NCBI GenBank assembly: GCA_023703575.1
Contig: CP097969.1
Span: forward strand, 1,087,517-1,151,516
DNA: 64,000 bases
Reading direction: 5' to 3'
Origin: SAR86 cluster bacterium
GTDB lineage: Bacteria; Pseudomonadota; Gammaproteobacteria; Magnimaribacterales; Magnimaribacteraceae
The notes below the pieces were generated by a model, which was not told where the DNA came from, did not search any database, and saw only the letters and a list, made by a program, of their open reading frames with translations. The position numbers and the translations under genes were made by a program. Below are positions 38,702-48,291 of this stretch, in pieces; position 1 is the stretch's first letter, and every line of letters starts with the position of its first letter.

Positions 38702-40324
38702 CTATTTATTTATTAAATGATTTTTAAAATCTTCTCTCAAGCCAGTCTTCAAAAGCTTTCCAGTAGCTGTATGAGGCAATTCTTCTACAAAAACAATATC
38801 ATCAGGCAGCCACCATTTAGCGACTTTATCTTCTAGATACGAATTTATATCTTCCTTAGTAGGATTCTGACCAGCTGCTTTGACTATCAGCAACAGTGGC
38901 CTCTCATCCCATTTGGCATGCAAAACCCCAATTACACAGGCTTCGGCTACTTCGGGGTGGCCTACTGCAGCATTTTCAAGATCTATCGAACTAATCCATT
39001 CACCACCTGATTTAATAACATCCTTACTTCTATCAACAATTTCCATATAACCCTCTGGATGTATCTTTGCAACGTCACCGGTATCAAACCAACCCTTGGC
39101 ATCCAAAGCGCTCTCCTCTGCTTTGTAATAACGCTCAACAATGGTGGGTCCTTTTACCAATAATCTTCCAAAAGCTACACCATCATGAGGTAGTTCATTT
39201 CCATCATCATCAGCGATAGTCATATCAACCCCAAAAAAGGCTTTACCTTGTTTTTGTTGGAGGTCGTATCTTTTTTCAATGTCCATATCCTCCATATCTT
39301 TTGTCCTACTAGTTGCCGTCCCAAGAGGGCTCATTTCAGTCATGCCCCATCCATGCATTAAAAAGACATCATGTTTTTCTTCAAATTCTTGAATCATAGC
39401 TCTAGGAGCAGCTGAACCACCTACTAATGCTGTTTCAACGCAATCTAGAGTCTGATTGGTTTCATTTAGATGCTGTAAAAGACCTAACCAGACCGTCGGA
39501 ACACCCATCAACAGATCTGGCTTTTCATTATCTATTAGTTCATAAACTGAGGCACCATCGAGTGCCGGTCCTGGAAAAACTAACTTCGCACCAAACATTG
39601 CTCCAGCATATGGAATACCCCATGCATTGACATGAAACATTGGAACCACAGGTAAAATGCATGTAGAACTAGACACTTTGGCGACATTACCTGAACTAAC
39701 TATCCAAGCATGCAAGATTGTAGATCTATGAGAGTAAAGGACACCTTTTGGATTGCCAGTCGTCCCGGATGTATAACATAAGCTAGAAGCAGTATTTTCA
39801 TCAAATTCTGGCCAACTAAATTCATCAGATTCTCCAGATATTAAATCTTCATAACAAATGGCATTATTTAATTTAGTTTCTGGCATGTTCTCTTTATCCG
39901 TCAGAATGACATAACCTTTAACATCCTTTAACTCAGATTCCAGAGACTCTACAAGCTCAACGAATGATAGATCTATGAATAGATATTGATTCTCAGCATG
40001 ATTAATAATGTATATTAATTGTTCAGGAAAAAGTCTTGGGTTGACTGTATTAACAACACATCCTATACCAGATACACCAAAATATAATTCAAAATGCCTA
40101 AAAGTATTCCAAGCAAGTGTACCTACCGTATCTCCTTCTTTTAATCCAAGTTTTTCTAGAGCATTGGCCAACTGCCGTGATCTCTTAGCTGCATCTCCGT
40201 ATGTATATCTATGAATTGGTCCTTCAACTGTCCTAGAAACTATCTCTGCATCATTGTGATACTTCTCAGCATGCTCAATAAGGCCAGATATCAACAGCTG
40301 ACCACTCATCATATTTCCTAACAT
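38702..40324 (-). CDS. AMP-forming fatty acyl-CoA ligase
   Basis: Activates a carboxylic acid to its CoA thioester through an acyl-adenylate. The 540 residues are ordinary for the ANL superfamily. The P-loop [17 protein letters not shown], the [11 protein letters not shown] adenine motif, the [18 protein letters not shown] hinge region, [15 protein letters not shown], and the C-terminal catalytic lysine in [12 protein letters not shown] are all present. The overall pattern, including [21 protein letters not shown], resembles medium- and long-chain fatty acid ligases. Chain length is uncertain. It is flanked by the GH84 gene and the MaoC-type gene. Confidence 0.92.
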   Translation of the reverse strand: MLGNMMSGQLLISGLIEHAEKYHNDAEIVSRTVEGPIHRYTYGDAAKRSRQLANALEKLGLKEGDTVGTLAWNTFRHFELYFGVSGIGCVVNTVNPRLFPEQLIYIINHAENQYLFIDLSFVELVESLESELKDVKGYVILTDKENMPETKLNNAICYEDLISGESDEFSWPEFDENTASSLCYTSGTTGNPKGVLYSHRSTILHAWIVSSGNVAKVSSSTCILPVVPMFHVNAWGIPYAGAMFGAKLVFPGPALDGASVYELIDNEKPDLLMGVPTVWLGLLQHLNETNQTLDCVETALVGGSAAPRAMIQEFEEKHDVFLMHGWGMTEMSPLGTATSRTKDMEDMDIEKRYDLQQKQGKAFFGVDMTIADDDGNELPHDGVAFGRLLVKGPTIVERYYKAEESALDAKGWFDTGDVAKIHPEGYMEIVDRSKDVIKSGGEWISSIDLENAAVGHPEVAEACVIGVLHAKWDERPLLLIVKAAGQNPTKEDINSYLEDKVAKWWLPDDIVFVEELPHTATGKLLKTGLREDFKNHLINK

Positions 40325-40332
40325 TTTCTCTC

Positions 40333-41445
40333 CTAGTTTCTTAGTATTGTTTTTTTTAGTGGATCAGAATATCTTCGCTTTACCCACTCTTCAAGATTAA
40401 ATTTACTATCTCTCTTCTTTAATCTCTTTAATAACAGTAAATCAGAGTAGAATTGCCATAAAAAAGGTGCCCATTCGAGCTGCAAATCACTCTTCCATTC
40501 AATACAAAGTTTATATTGAGTTTTCAGGAGCTTTTCTATATCTCTAAGTTTTAACGAAGGAAAGTTTTTAAAAGGATCTGTGAAGTAAGGTAAAATTTTG
40601 ATGAACTCAGAAGGTATATCGAAATTATCCAAAATCTGTTTGTCTGTTTCCTCTTTCATGAATCTTGAAAGGCATATCATATCTGTATATGGCATTCCAG
40701 TAGGGTTTATTCCAATAGCTTTTGTTAAGTTACCTAAAGATTTTCTTCCTTTATAAGGTCCTATATAAAATCTTGAGGGGCAGTAATCATTTGCATAAAA
40801 GTTATCCCAAATTATTATTGGGTTTGAAAATAGACTCTTTAATTCTTTGATTCCCTTTTGCGGAATAGACTGACTAACAACTTCATCTCCTGTCCATAAT
40901 ATCGATATCGAAGGGTCAATATCATCTGCAAAAGCCTTTAGATATTCATTTTTTTGTATATTTCCTTTGGCAAAACTTTTGCAGTAAACCGTTGGGCAAA
41001 CCATTAAAGAATTTTTTTTAACAAAGTCGATTGAGGAAACTAATTTAATGATTGTCAGATGAAATTTGGCAAGTTCTTTATCTTTTTCATGTTCAATATC
41101 ATCAAAAAATATTGCAAAGTCTTTGAAACCAAGCTTGTGAGCCTGTTTCAATTTAGAAGTAAGAGATTTTATGAAGTTTTCTGATAATTTATAAGATTGA
41201 AGACCTGGAGAAATAGCAAAGATAGGTTTAATTTTATTTTTCTTACATTGATCAACAAGATTTCTTAAGGTTTTTTGTTCTTCAGCAGGATATGTCCTTT
41301 CCCATTCTATTCTGTGGCACAAATCTTCCTTAGGTCCATATAAATAAAAATCCATTTTGAGTTTACCCATATGATTTATTACTCTGGCTCTTTCATCCTT
41401 AGAAAATAAGCGACCGTAATAACCTTCTATATAACCTTTTAACAT
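40333..41445 (-). CDS. GH84 beta-N-acetylglucosaminidase (O-GlcNAcase-like)
   Basis: Retaining beta-N-acetylglucosaminidase of glycoside hydrolase family 84. From the chosen ATG at 41445 (370 residues) the family landmarks appear in order: GYIEGYYGRLFS at 4-15, DFYLYGPKED at 32-41, the catalytic aspartate pair FDDIE with Asp115-Asp116, CPTVYC near 150, ILWTGDEVVS near 182 and IIWDNFYANDY at 211-221, where Asn215, Asn219 and Asp220 sit in the sugar-contact loop. There is no signal peptide, so it should act in the cytoplasm. The C-terminal coiled or bromodomain-like modules of animal and clostridial enzymes are absent. The start overlaps prmC by 7 bp; a start at 41466 is also possible. Confidence 0.88.
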   Translation of the reverse strand: MLKGYIEGYYGRLFSKDERARVINHMGKLKMDFYLYGPKEDLCHRIEWERTYPAEEQKTLRNLVDQCKKNKIKPIFAISPGLQSYKLSENFIKSLTSKLKQAHKLGFKDFAIFFDDIEHEKDKELAKFHLTIIKLVSSIDFVKKNSLMVCPTVYCKSFAKGNIQKNEYLKAFADDIDPSISILWTGDEVVSQSIPQKGIKELKSLFSNPIIIWDNFYANDYCPSRFYIGPYKGRKSLGNLTKAIGINPTGMPYTDMICLSRFMKEETDKQILDNFDIPSEFIKILPYFTDPFKNFPSLKLRDIEKLLKTQYKLCIEWKSDLQLEWAPFLWQFYSDLLLLKRLKKRDSKFNLEEWVKRRYSDPLKKTILRN

Positions 41446-42272
41446 CTTTTTAACATTCCTGAGCAAACTCTATCATCACCGTTTAAATCTTTATACGTTC
41501 TAATTTGAGAAAAACCGCACCTCTCAAATATTGAGACAACCAAGTCAGATTGATCATAGCCATGTTCAATGAATAAGTAGCCATTATTATTAAGGATTTC
41601 TGAAGTCTCTTTAACAATTCTCTCAATATCATATAATCCTTCTGCATCAGATATCAGTGCTTGTTTTGGCTCAAACTTTAACCCATCGGAATAAACTCTA
41701 GGGTCAGAAGGATTAATGTAGGGAGGATTGGAAACGACAACATCAAAATATTCATTCTTAAAAGCAGATGACCAGTTTGAATTGACTAGAGATACATCTA
41801 ATGAATTCCTTATCATATTTTTCGATGTAACTTTCAGAGCTTCGTAACTTAAGTCTGAACACACAACTTCCCAATTTACTCTTTCCTTAGCTAAAGATAG
41901 TCCAATAGCACCTGAACCGGTTCCTAAATCCAAGACTCTAATTTTTTTCTTATCAAATATTTCTAAGACTTTTTGAACTAAGATTTCTGTTTCTGGTCTA
42001 GGAACTAAGACATTTTGATCGATGTAAAGGCTAAGATTCCAGAATTCGATATTATTTACTAGATAAGCTAGAGGCTCACCTTTTTCTCTTCGCTGAGTTA
42101 GTTTTTTAAGTTTATTTATAATTTCACCTGTTAATCGAGGGTTATCTCTATATAGAGTATTCCTATCAATTCCTAATAGATGTAATACCAATAACTCAAT
42201 ATCTAGTTGAGAACTTACAATGCTTGAATGCTTGAGGAGTTTTATCTGGTTTAAAGCAGAATAATTATCCAT
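41439..42272 (-). CDS. prmC: Release factor glutamine N5-methyltransferase PrmC
   Basis: Methylates the GGQ glutamine of RF1 and RF2. The 277 residues have an N-terminal helical domain, the SAM motif VLDLGTGSGAIGLSLA (near residue 112) and the catalytic VVSNPPYINPSDPRVY (near 183). It overlaps prfA by one base, the usual prfA-prmC coupling. Confidence 0.97.
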   Translation of the reverse strand: MDNYSALNQIKLLKHSSIVSSQLDIELLVLHLLGIDRNTLYRDNPRLTGEIINKLKKLTQRREKGEPLAYLVNNIEFWNLSLYIDQNVLVPRPETEILVQKVLEIFDKKKIRVLDLGTGSGAIGLSLAKERVNWEVVCSDLSYEALKVTSKNMIRNSLDVSLVNSNWSSAFKNEYFDVVVSNPPYINPSDPRVYSDGLKFEPKQALISDAEGLYDIERIVKETSEILNNNGYLFIEHGYDQSDLVVSIFERCGFSQIRTYKDLNGDDRVCSGMLKRC

Positions 42273-43360
42273 CAGCTTGAAGATTCAAGATTAGCAAGAG
42301 CTCTTGCTTGGTTCTCTTCGAGCAAAGCTGTAATCATAACCTCCATATCTCCATCTAAAAAACCTGGCAAATTATGAACAGAAAACTCAATACGATGATC
42401 AGTAATTCTATTTTGCGGGAAATTATAAGTTCTTATTTTTTCAGATCTATCTCCGGACCCTACCATGACTCTTCTATTTTCAGCTTGTTCGGATTCTGCT
42501 TTCTCTTTCTCTGCATTTTGTAATTTCGACTGAAGTAATGAAAGAGCTTTTTCTTTATTTTTATGTTGTGAGCGACCATCCTGGCACTCTACTACTATAC
42601 CTGACGGTATGTGAGTCAATCTAACAGCTGAGTCTGTTTTATTAACATGCTGACCTCCAGCACCTGATGCTCGAAAGGTATCAACCCTCAAATCATTTTT
42701 ATCTATATTTATTTCCGCTAAGTCATCTTGCTCTGCTAAAACAGCGACCGAACATGCTGATGTATGTACCCTTCCTTGAGACTCTGTAGAAGGAACTCTT
42801 TGTACTCTATGAACTCCAGCTTCAAACTTTAGTTGCTTGTAAACATCGGAACCTTCTATTCGTGTAACAAGTTCCTTGAATCCACCATGATCGCCCTCTC
42901 TCACGCTTACTATCTCCATCTTCCAATTATTTCTTTCAGATAATCGAGAATACATTCTATATAGATCACCAGAGAAAAGAGCAGCCTCATCGCCTCCTGT
43001 ACCGGCTCTTATTTCAAGAAAAACATCTTTTGAATCATCAGGATCTTTGGGAAGTAGTAACCGTTTAAGTTCATTTTCAAGATCATCTATATTTTGCTTC
43101 AGTTCCTCGTATTCGATTTCTGCCAATTGTTTTATTTCAGGATCAGAATCCTTCATAAGTACTTTGGCTTCATTCATATCGCCTTCAGCTTTTTTGAATG
43201 CATTGAATGCATTCACAACAGGAGATAAATCTGCGTATTCTTTTGAAAGTTTTATAAACTCTTCCTGATTAGAGGTTATATCTGGTTTACTCAAAAGAGA
43301 TTCTATTTCTTCATATCTAAAAGAAACATCACCTAATTTAGTTAAAATACTCTCTATCAT
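42272..43360 (-). CDS. prfA: Peptide chain release factor 1
   Basis: Reads UAA and UAG stop codons. The 362 residues have the peptidyl-hydrolysis motif GAGGQHVNKTDSAVRLTH, with the GGQ near residue 235, and the PST tripeptide anticodon (RVPSTESQGRVH) that distinguishes RF1 from RF2. hemA, which precedes prfA in most gammaproteobacteria, is absent; lolB is directly divergent, with only 30 bp between the start codons. Confidence 0.99.
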   Translation of the reverse strand: MIESILTKLGDVSFRYEEIESLLSKPDITSNQEEFIKLSKEYADLSPVVNAFNAFKKAEGDMNEAKVLMKDSDPEIKQLAEIEYEELKQNIDDLENELKRLLLPKDPDDSKDVFLEIRAGTGGDEAALFSGDLYRMYSRLSERNNWKMEIVSVREGDHGGFKELVTRIEGSDVYKQLKFEAGVHRVQRVPSTESQGRVHTSACSVAVLAEQDDLAEINIDKNDLRVDTFRASGAGGQHVNKTDSAVRLTHIPSGIVVECQDGRSQHKNKEKALSLLQSKLQNAEKEKAESEQAENRRVMVGSGDRSEKIRTYNFPQNRITDHRIEFSVHNLPGFLDGDMEVMITALLEENQARALANLESSS

Positions 43361-43390
43361 TTATGTAAACCTTTGCTGATAATAGAATTT

Positions 43391-43906
43391 ATGATCAATC
43401 TACGAAGATTATTTTCACAATATGTAATCGTTTTATCACTAATAATTATATCTCTTGGATGCACTTCAATCCCTATAGAACCTAAAAAATTTTCGAGTGA
43501 AATTAAAAATGTCCAAGAAAATTTCAAAATCGAAGGTAAGTTTAAGCTTTCGTATATGGATAGCAAGGAAACAGGTTATTTCGTTGCAAGCAAAGAAGGT
43601 AATACTGTTTTGTTGAATATTGGTAAAAACTATCTTCTTCCAGAGAAAGTTATCGTCCTCGATAGAAGAGAGACACTAAATATAAATGAATTTATTGAAA
43701 ATAATATCTTGCCTTACGACTTACCTATTTTAAAAGTTGAGAGGTTTTTAAAATTATTATTAGGACTTGAATCCAAAGATCTACAAGATGAGGAAATAGG
43801 ATTGGAAATAGAAACTAAAGGATCTGATGATTATCCTTCAGAAGTCACCCTGTTATATAAAGACTTAAATCTTCTTATGAAAGTTAAAAAAATATGGAAG
43901 AATTAA
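43391..43906 (+). CDS. lolB: LolB-type outer-membrane lipoprotein insertion protein
   Basis: LolB receives lipoproteins from LolA and inserts them into the outer membrane. I chose ATG 43391 (MINLRRLFSQYVIVLSLII, 171 residues); an upstream TTG at 43373 is less likely. The hydrophobic N-terminus ends in SLGC, which fits a lipobox except that serine replaces leucine at -3. The remainder has LolB-like beta-strand pattern (FKIEGKFKLSY, ETGYFVASKEGNTVLLNIG). Sequence similarity is modest; the lolB-ispE-tRNA-prs order is decisive. It overlaps ispE by 13 bp. Confidence 0.82.
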   Translation: MINLRRLFSQYVIVLSLIIISLGCTSIPIEPKKFSSEIKNVQENFKIEGKFKLSYMDSKETGYFVASKEGNTVLLNIGKNYLLPEKVIVLDRRETLNINEFIENNILPYDLPILKVERFLKLLLGLESKDLQDEEIGLEIETKGSDDYPSEVTLLYKDLNLLMKVKKIWKN

Positions 43907-44706
43907 AATTAAGAGCACCCGCAAAACTTAACTTACATCTTGAGGTAGTAAAAAAAAGAAGTGATGGATTCCATGACTTATCCTCATTATTTACTCTAAT
44001 TGATTTATTTGATGACATAACCCTTAAAAAGAATTCAAATTCAATTGAATTAATTGAATCCATTCCTATAAAACAAAATATTGTGTTAAAAGCGGCAAAT
44101 CTCCTAAAGGATTTATTCTCTGTAAAGGAAGGCGTTAAAATTGAACTCGTAAAGTCTATTCCTGATCAAAAGGGTTTAGGGGGTGGTAGTTCCGATGCAG
44201 CTTCAACACTATTAGGCTTAAGAAAATTCTGGAATTTAGACATATCAGACCAAGATCTTGCAAAGATTGCTCTAAAGTTAGGTTCAGATGTTCCTTTCTT
44301 TCTATATGGTAAGACTGCCTGGGTAGAAGGAAGGGGTGAAATTCTGGCTGAATATCCATACAAAAAGAAATATTACTTATTATTCTTTCCTGCATTAAAG
44401 ATAAATACTAAAAATGCTTTTGAACAAGCTAGTTTTGTATCTAGTTCTAAAATCAGTAAAAAGGACTTTACTAGTGACCAGTCATTTAATAGTTTTGAAG
44501 TATGGATAAGAGAGACTTATTCGGAAATGGATGAAGCTTTTAATAACCTTAAATTGATTGGAGAACCTAAACTATCTGGGACTGGCTCTACTATTTTTTT
44601 GGAGTTCGATAATAAATCTGCTGCTGAGTCAGCACAGAAACATTTTCCTGAGTTAGTTTTAGCAAAAAGTTTAGAACGTTCACCCTTAATGCAAATAATA
44701 GAATAA
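43894..44706 (+). CDS. ispE: 4-diphosphocytidyl-2-C-methyl-D-erythritol kinase
   Basis: GHMP kinase of the non-mevalonate isoprenoid pathway. The 270 residues begin LRAPAKLNLHLEV with the substrate-site lysine, and contain the ATP-binding GLGGGSSDAASTLLGL (near residue 93) and a late LSGTGSTIFLEF. It starts inside the last codons of lolB and is followed by tRNA-Gln. Confidence 0.97.
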   Translation: MEELKLRAPAKLNLHLEVVKKRSDGFHDLSSLFTLIDLFDDITLKKNSNSIELIESIPIKQNIVLKAANLLKDLFSVKEGVKIELVKSIPDQKGLGGGSSDAASTLLGLRKFWNLDISDQDLAKIALKLGSDVPFFLYGKTAWVEGRGEILAEYPYKKKYYLLFFPALKINTKNAFEQASFVSSSKISKKDFTSDQSFNSFEVWIRETYSEMDEAFNNLKLIGEPKLSGTGSTIFLEFDNKSAAESAQKHFPELVLAKSLERSPLMQIIE

Positions 44707-44725
44707 AATACGCGCAATATATGAA

Positions 44726-44800
44726 TGGGGTGTGGCCAAGCGGTAAGGCAGCGGCTTTTGATGCCGCCATGCGCTGGTTCGAATCCAGCCACCCCAGCCA
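44726..44800 (+). tRNA. tRNA-Gln (anticodon TTG)
   Basis: A 75-nt cloverleaf. Acceptor TGGGGTG pairs with CACCCCA, the D arm is GCCAAGCGGTAAGGC, the anticodon loop CTTTTGATG holds TTG, the T arm has GGTTCGAATCC, and CCA is encoded. The U1-A72 pair is typical of tRNA-Gln. It sits between ispE and prs, its usual gammaproteobacterial site. GatCAB is also in the window, so Gln-tRNA may be made by transamidation. Confidence 0.97.
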
Positions 44801-44816
44801 TCTATAGGAGAGACAA

Positions 44817-45773
44817 ATGGAGAAAAGACATCAAAAAATAGCTGTCTTTAGCGGAACAGCTAACCTTGAGCTTACTAAAAAAATTTGTAAAAAACTCGCT
44901 TTAAAGCAAGGAAAAGCAGATATCGGTCGTTTTAGTGATGGCGAAATCAGCGTGAAGATTAATGAAAATGTAAGAGGCAAAGACGTTTACATAATCCAGC
45001 CAACTTGTAGTCCTTCTCATGTGAATTTAATTGAATTAATACTAATGGTTGATGCTCTTAGGTGGTCTTCTGCAGGTAGAATAACAGCTGTTATTCCATA
45101 CTATGGATATGCAAGGCAAGACAGACGGGTAAGGTCTCAAAGAGTACCAATCAGCGCTAAAGTTATTGCAGGTATCTTAGAAAGATCTGGAATTGATAGA
45201 GTTTTAACAGTAGAGCTGCATTCTGAACAGATTCAAGGATTTTTTGATATACCAGTAGATAATATATACGGGACAAAAGTTATCTATGAGGACATCAAAA
45301 AACAAAAATTCAAGGACATATTAGTTGTAAGTCCTGATGTCGGAGGAGTAGTTAGGTCAAGAGCTCTATCTAAGTTTTTAGATATTGGTGACTTGGCAAT
45401 TATCGACAAAAGAAGAGATGAAGCGAACAAATCTGAGGTAATGAACGTGATAGGAGATGTATCAAAAAAAGATTGTTTGCTTTATGACGATATGGCAGAT
45501 ACATGTGGAACATTATGCAATGCAGCTGATGCATTAAAGGCCAAGGATGCTAGAAGTGTGAGTGCTTATATTACTCATCCCGTTTTATCAGGAGAGGCAA
45601 TAGAAAAAATAAATCAATCTTCACTTGATCAATTAGTTGTAACAGATACTATACCGCTCTCGGAAGAAGCTAAATCCTGTAAAAAGATTAGATGCATCTC
45701 TTTGGCACCGACTTTAGCTGAGGCCATAAAAAGATTAAATAAAGAGGAATCAATAAGTGAAATGCTTATGTGA
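44817..45773 (+). CDS. prs: Ribose-phosphate pyrophosphokinase (PRPP synthase)
   Basis: Makes PRPP from ribose 5-phosphate and ATP for nucleotide and histidine synthesis. The 318 residues have [16 protein letters not shown], the flexible loop YGYARQDRR, and the PRPP-binding [15 protein letters not shown] strong AGGAGA lies before the start. In gammaproteobacteria this gene follows ispE and tRNA-Gln, as here. Confidence 0.98.
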   Translation: MEKRHQKIAVFSGTANLELTKKICKKLALKQGKADIGRFSDGEISVKINENVRGKDVYIIQPTCSPSHVNLIELILMVDALRWSSAGRITAVIPYYGYARQDRRVRSQRVPISAKVIAGILERSGIDRVLTVELHSEQIQGFFDIPVDNIYGTKVIYEDIKKQKFKDILVVSPDVGGVVRSRALSKFLDIGDLAIIDKRRDEANKSEVMNVIGDVSKKDCLLYDDMADTCGTLCNAADALKAKDARSVSAYITHPVLSGEAIEKINQSSLDQLVVTDTIPLSEEAKSCKKIRCISLAPTLAEAIKRLNKEESISEMLM

Positions 45774-45784
45774 TCAAGTGAATT

Positions 45785-46471
45785 ATGAGTGAACAAGTCA
45801 ATTTAAATGCAACCAATAGAGAAGTCGAAGGTAAATCTTCCAGTAGACAGTTGAGAAGAATGGGCTCAGTACCAGCCGTGATATATGGTGGAGACAAAGA
45901 TCCTATAAGAATATCTATTTTAGAGAAGGATATTGCAAAAGCTTCTGAGATTCCTGGATTTGCAACTCAAATATTGAACATAAATATTTCAGGTGATGAG
46001 CAGAATGTTATTGTAAAAGAAATTCAAAGGCATCCGGCTACTCAAAGAGTTCTTCATGCTGACCTTCAAAGAGTTAATCCTGATACAAAAATTAGTATTT
46101 CAGTTCCTGTGAGGTTCTTAAATGAAGATAACTGCATGGGCGTAAAAATGCATGGTGGTGCAATTTCTCGTTTAATCAATGACATCGATATAAGTTGTCT
46201 TGCTTCTAACCTTCCAGAATATCTCGAAGTAGATGTTGCTGAACTAGATGTTGGGGACTCAATATTTTTGTCAGCTCTTAATCTACCTGAAGGAGTAGAA
46301 ATTCCATCACTTGCACTTGGCGATGACAGAGATCAGGCTGTTGTTTCAGTGACGGAGGCAAAAGTGCTTGATGTTGAGCCTGAAATCATCGAAACGGAAG
46401 AAGACGGAGAATCTTCAGAAGACGAAGATGCTGCAGCATCTACCGATGGTCAAGAAGAGCCTGACGAATAA
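45785..46471 (+). CDS. rplY: 50S ribosomal protein L25 (CTC family)
   Basis: 5S rRNA-binding protein. The 228 residues place it in the long, CTC-type form: an N-terminal L25 domain (about 1-95, with SRQLRRMGSVPAVIYGG and ILHADLQRVN-type end) plus a C-terminal beta domain and a very acidic tail (EEDGESSEDEDAAAS). It follows prs by 11 bp and precedes pth. Confidence 0.97.
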   Translation: MSEQVNLNATNREVEGKSSSRQLRRMGSVPAVIYGGDKDPIRISILEKDIAKASEIPGFATQILNINISGDEQNVIVKEIQRHPATQRVLHADLQRVNPDTKISISVPVRFLNEDNCMGVKMHGGAISRLINDIDISCLASNLPEYLEVDVAELDVGDSIFLSALNLPEGVEIPSLALGDDRDQAVVSVTEAKVLDVEPEIIETEEDGESSEDEDAAASTDGQEEPDE

Positions 46472-46488
46472 TACTTCAATAAGATTTC

Positions 46489-47085
46489 ATGGAACCGCTA
46501 TTAATATTAGGGTTAGGCAATCCTGGTGAAGATTATGCTCTTACTCGACATAATGCTGGTGCTGATTACATCGATTTGCTTTGCAACAAATATTCGTTAA
46601 CTCTAAAAAAAGAAAGACAAATCCATGGTAAATTTGCTGAATTTTTTAATGAAAACTATAAGTTAATCTTTGTAACGCCTTCCACCTTTATGAATGAAAG
46701 TGGTTTGTGCGTGTCAAAAACAAAAAAATTTTTTAATCTTAGAACTGAACAAATTTTAATCGCCCATGATGAACTGGATCTGCCTAATTCAGAAATTAAG
46801 CTAAAAGAGTCAGGCGGACATGGTGGCCATAATGGTCTTAGGAATATAATTGATCATTTACAAGGAGATAGTTCTTTTAAACGATTAAGAATTGGAATAG
46901 GCAGACCGGACAAAGATAAAGATATCATTTCATATGTCTTAAAAAAGGCTTCAGTTGAAGAAAGAGAAAAATTAATGGGTAATCTTATTAATTACCTAGA
47001 TCTTGGAGAAAAAATAATACAAGATGGCTGGCAAAAGACTGTAATGAATTACCATACTTCTAAGGAAGAATATAATGAGTCTTAA
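46489..47085 (+). CDS. pth: Peptidyl-tRNA hydrolase
   Basis: Frees tRNA from peptidyl-tRNA that dropped off ribosomes. The 198 residues have GLGNPGEDYALTRHNAGADY, with the catalytic histidine in TRHNAG, then FMNESG and GGHGGHNGLRN. The length is ordinary. It overlaps ychF by 11 bp. Confidence 0.98.
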   Translation: MEPLLILGLGNPGEDYALTRHNAGADYIDLLCNKYSLTLKKERQIHGKFAEFFNENYKLIFVTPSTFMNESGLCVSKTKKFFNLRTEQILIAHDELDLPNSEIKLKESGGHGGHNGLRNIIDHLQGDSSFKRLRIGIGRPDKDKDIISYVLKKASVEEREKLMGNLINYLDLGEKIIQDGWQKTVMNYHTSKEEYNES

Positions 47086-48163
47086 GTGTGGGATAGTTGG
47101 ACTTCCAAATGTCGGCAAATCAACATTATTTAATGCTTTAACAGCTGCAGGGATCGAGGCGCAAAATTTTCCTTTTTGTACTATTGAACCTAATAAAGGT
47201 GTCGTTCCTGTCCCAGATCCAAGACTTAATAAAGTCGCTGAGATAGTAAATCCTGAAAAAATAATTCCTACAACTACTGAATTCGTAGATATAGCAGGAT
47301 TAGTGAAAGGTGCATCAGAAGGAGAAGGTTTAGGAAATAAATTTCTTTCTCATGTAAGAGAAACACAGGCAATTCTTCATGTTATTAGATGCTTCGAAAA
47401 TCCTGACATTACTCATGTGCACGATGTAGTGAATCCTGTAGTAGATCTAGAAACAGTAGAAACTGAACTTCTTCTGGCTGATATTGAAACTTTATCAAAT
47501 GCATTACTCAGGCTAGAAAAAGCTACAAGATCAGGTGACAAAGAGATAATGATACAAAGAGATAAATTCAAGAACCTATCTGCTGAGTTAAGTAGCGGAA
47601 TTTTAGGCAGAAATACTGAGAGTTATAAAAATGACCAAAATGCCTTTAAAGAGTTGGGCTTGATAACCGTCAAACCCTGTTTATATGTAGGAAATGTTGA
47701 AGACTTAGATGCTGATAATATTTTGCTTGAAAAATTGATTCGCTACGCTGCAGAAAGAGACTCCACGGTTATTCCTATGTGCAATCAACTGGAAGCTGAA
47801 ATTGCTGAACTTGATTTTGAAGAGGGAATGGAATTCTTAAAAGATATGGGACTAGAAGAGCCAGGTCTCAATAAACTTATAAGGGAAAGCTATAAGATGT
47901 TGTCTTTGATAACCTACTTTACTGCTGGGGAAAAAGAAGTCAGAGCATGGACAACAAAACAAGGTTCCACAGCTCCTGAAGCGGCTGGAGTTATTCATAC
48001 TGATTTTCAAAAGGGATTTATTAGAGCTGAAACTATTGCTTATGATGATTATGTCGAATATTCAGGTGAATTAGGAGCTAAGGAAGCGGGAAAGCTTCGT
48101 TCTGAGGGTAATGAATACATCGTTAAAGATGGCGACATAATGCATTTTAGGTTTAATGTTTAA
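47075..48163 (+). CDS. ychF: Ribosome-binding ATPase YchF (Obg-like)
   Basis: OLA1-type P-loop ATPase that binds the ribosome and influences stress responses. The 362 residues start LKCGIVGLPNVGKSTLFNAL, carry a G2 region FPFCTIEPN and DIAGLVKGASEGEGLGNKF, and end with a TGS domain containing HTDFQKGFIRAET and DGDIMHFRFNV. The pth-ychF order is widely conserved. Confidence 0.99.
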   Translation: MSLKCGIVGLPNVGKSTLFNALTAAGIEAQNFPFCTIEPNKGVVPVPDPRLNKVAEIVNPEKIIPTTTEFVDIAGLVKGASEGEGLGNKFLSHVRETQAILHVIRCFENPDITHVHDVVNPVVDLETVETELLLADIETLSNALLRLEKATRSGDKEIMIQRDKFKNLSAELSSGILGRNTESYKNDQNAFKELGLITVKPCLYVGNVEDLDADNILLEKLIRYAAERDSTVIPMCNQLEAEIAELDFEEGMEFLKDMGLEEPGLNKLIRESYKMLSLITYFTAGEKEVRAWTTKQGSTAPEAAGVIHTDFQKGFIRAETIAYDDYVEYSGELGAKEAGKLRSEGNEYIVKDGDIMHFRFNV

Positions 48164-48208
48164 TAGTTACTCGACTTTATCCTAACTGATCTCTAAAATT
48201 CGCAACAC

Positions 48209-48285
48209 GGTTGTGTAGCTCAGCTGGTTAGAGCGCGGCATTCATAATGCCGAGGTCGGTGGTTCAAGCCCACCCACAACCACCA
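48209..48285 (+). tRNA. tRNA with CAT anticodon, elongator Met (or Ile2)
   Basis: A 77-nt cloverleaf. Acceptor GGTTGTG pairs with CACAACC, the anticodon stem GGCAT/ATGCC encloses TTCATAA, the T arm has GGTTCAAGCC, and CCA is encoded. It resembles elongator tRNA-Met (GTAGCTCAGCTGGTTAGAGC). A CAT tRNA that TilS converts to tRNA-Ile2 cannot be told apart by eye. It is not the initiator, which is at 57698. Confidence 0.93.
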
Positions 48286-48291
48286 CTAGTC

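Noticed and set aside
44517-44801. 94-codon open frame on the minus strand beginning MAGVAGFEPAHGG
   Set aside because: Antisense to tRNA-Gln and ispE; another typical tRNA-derived false protein.
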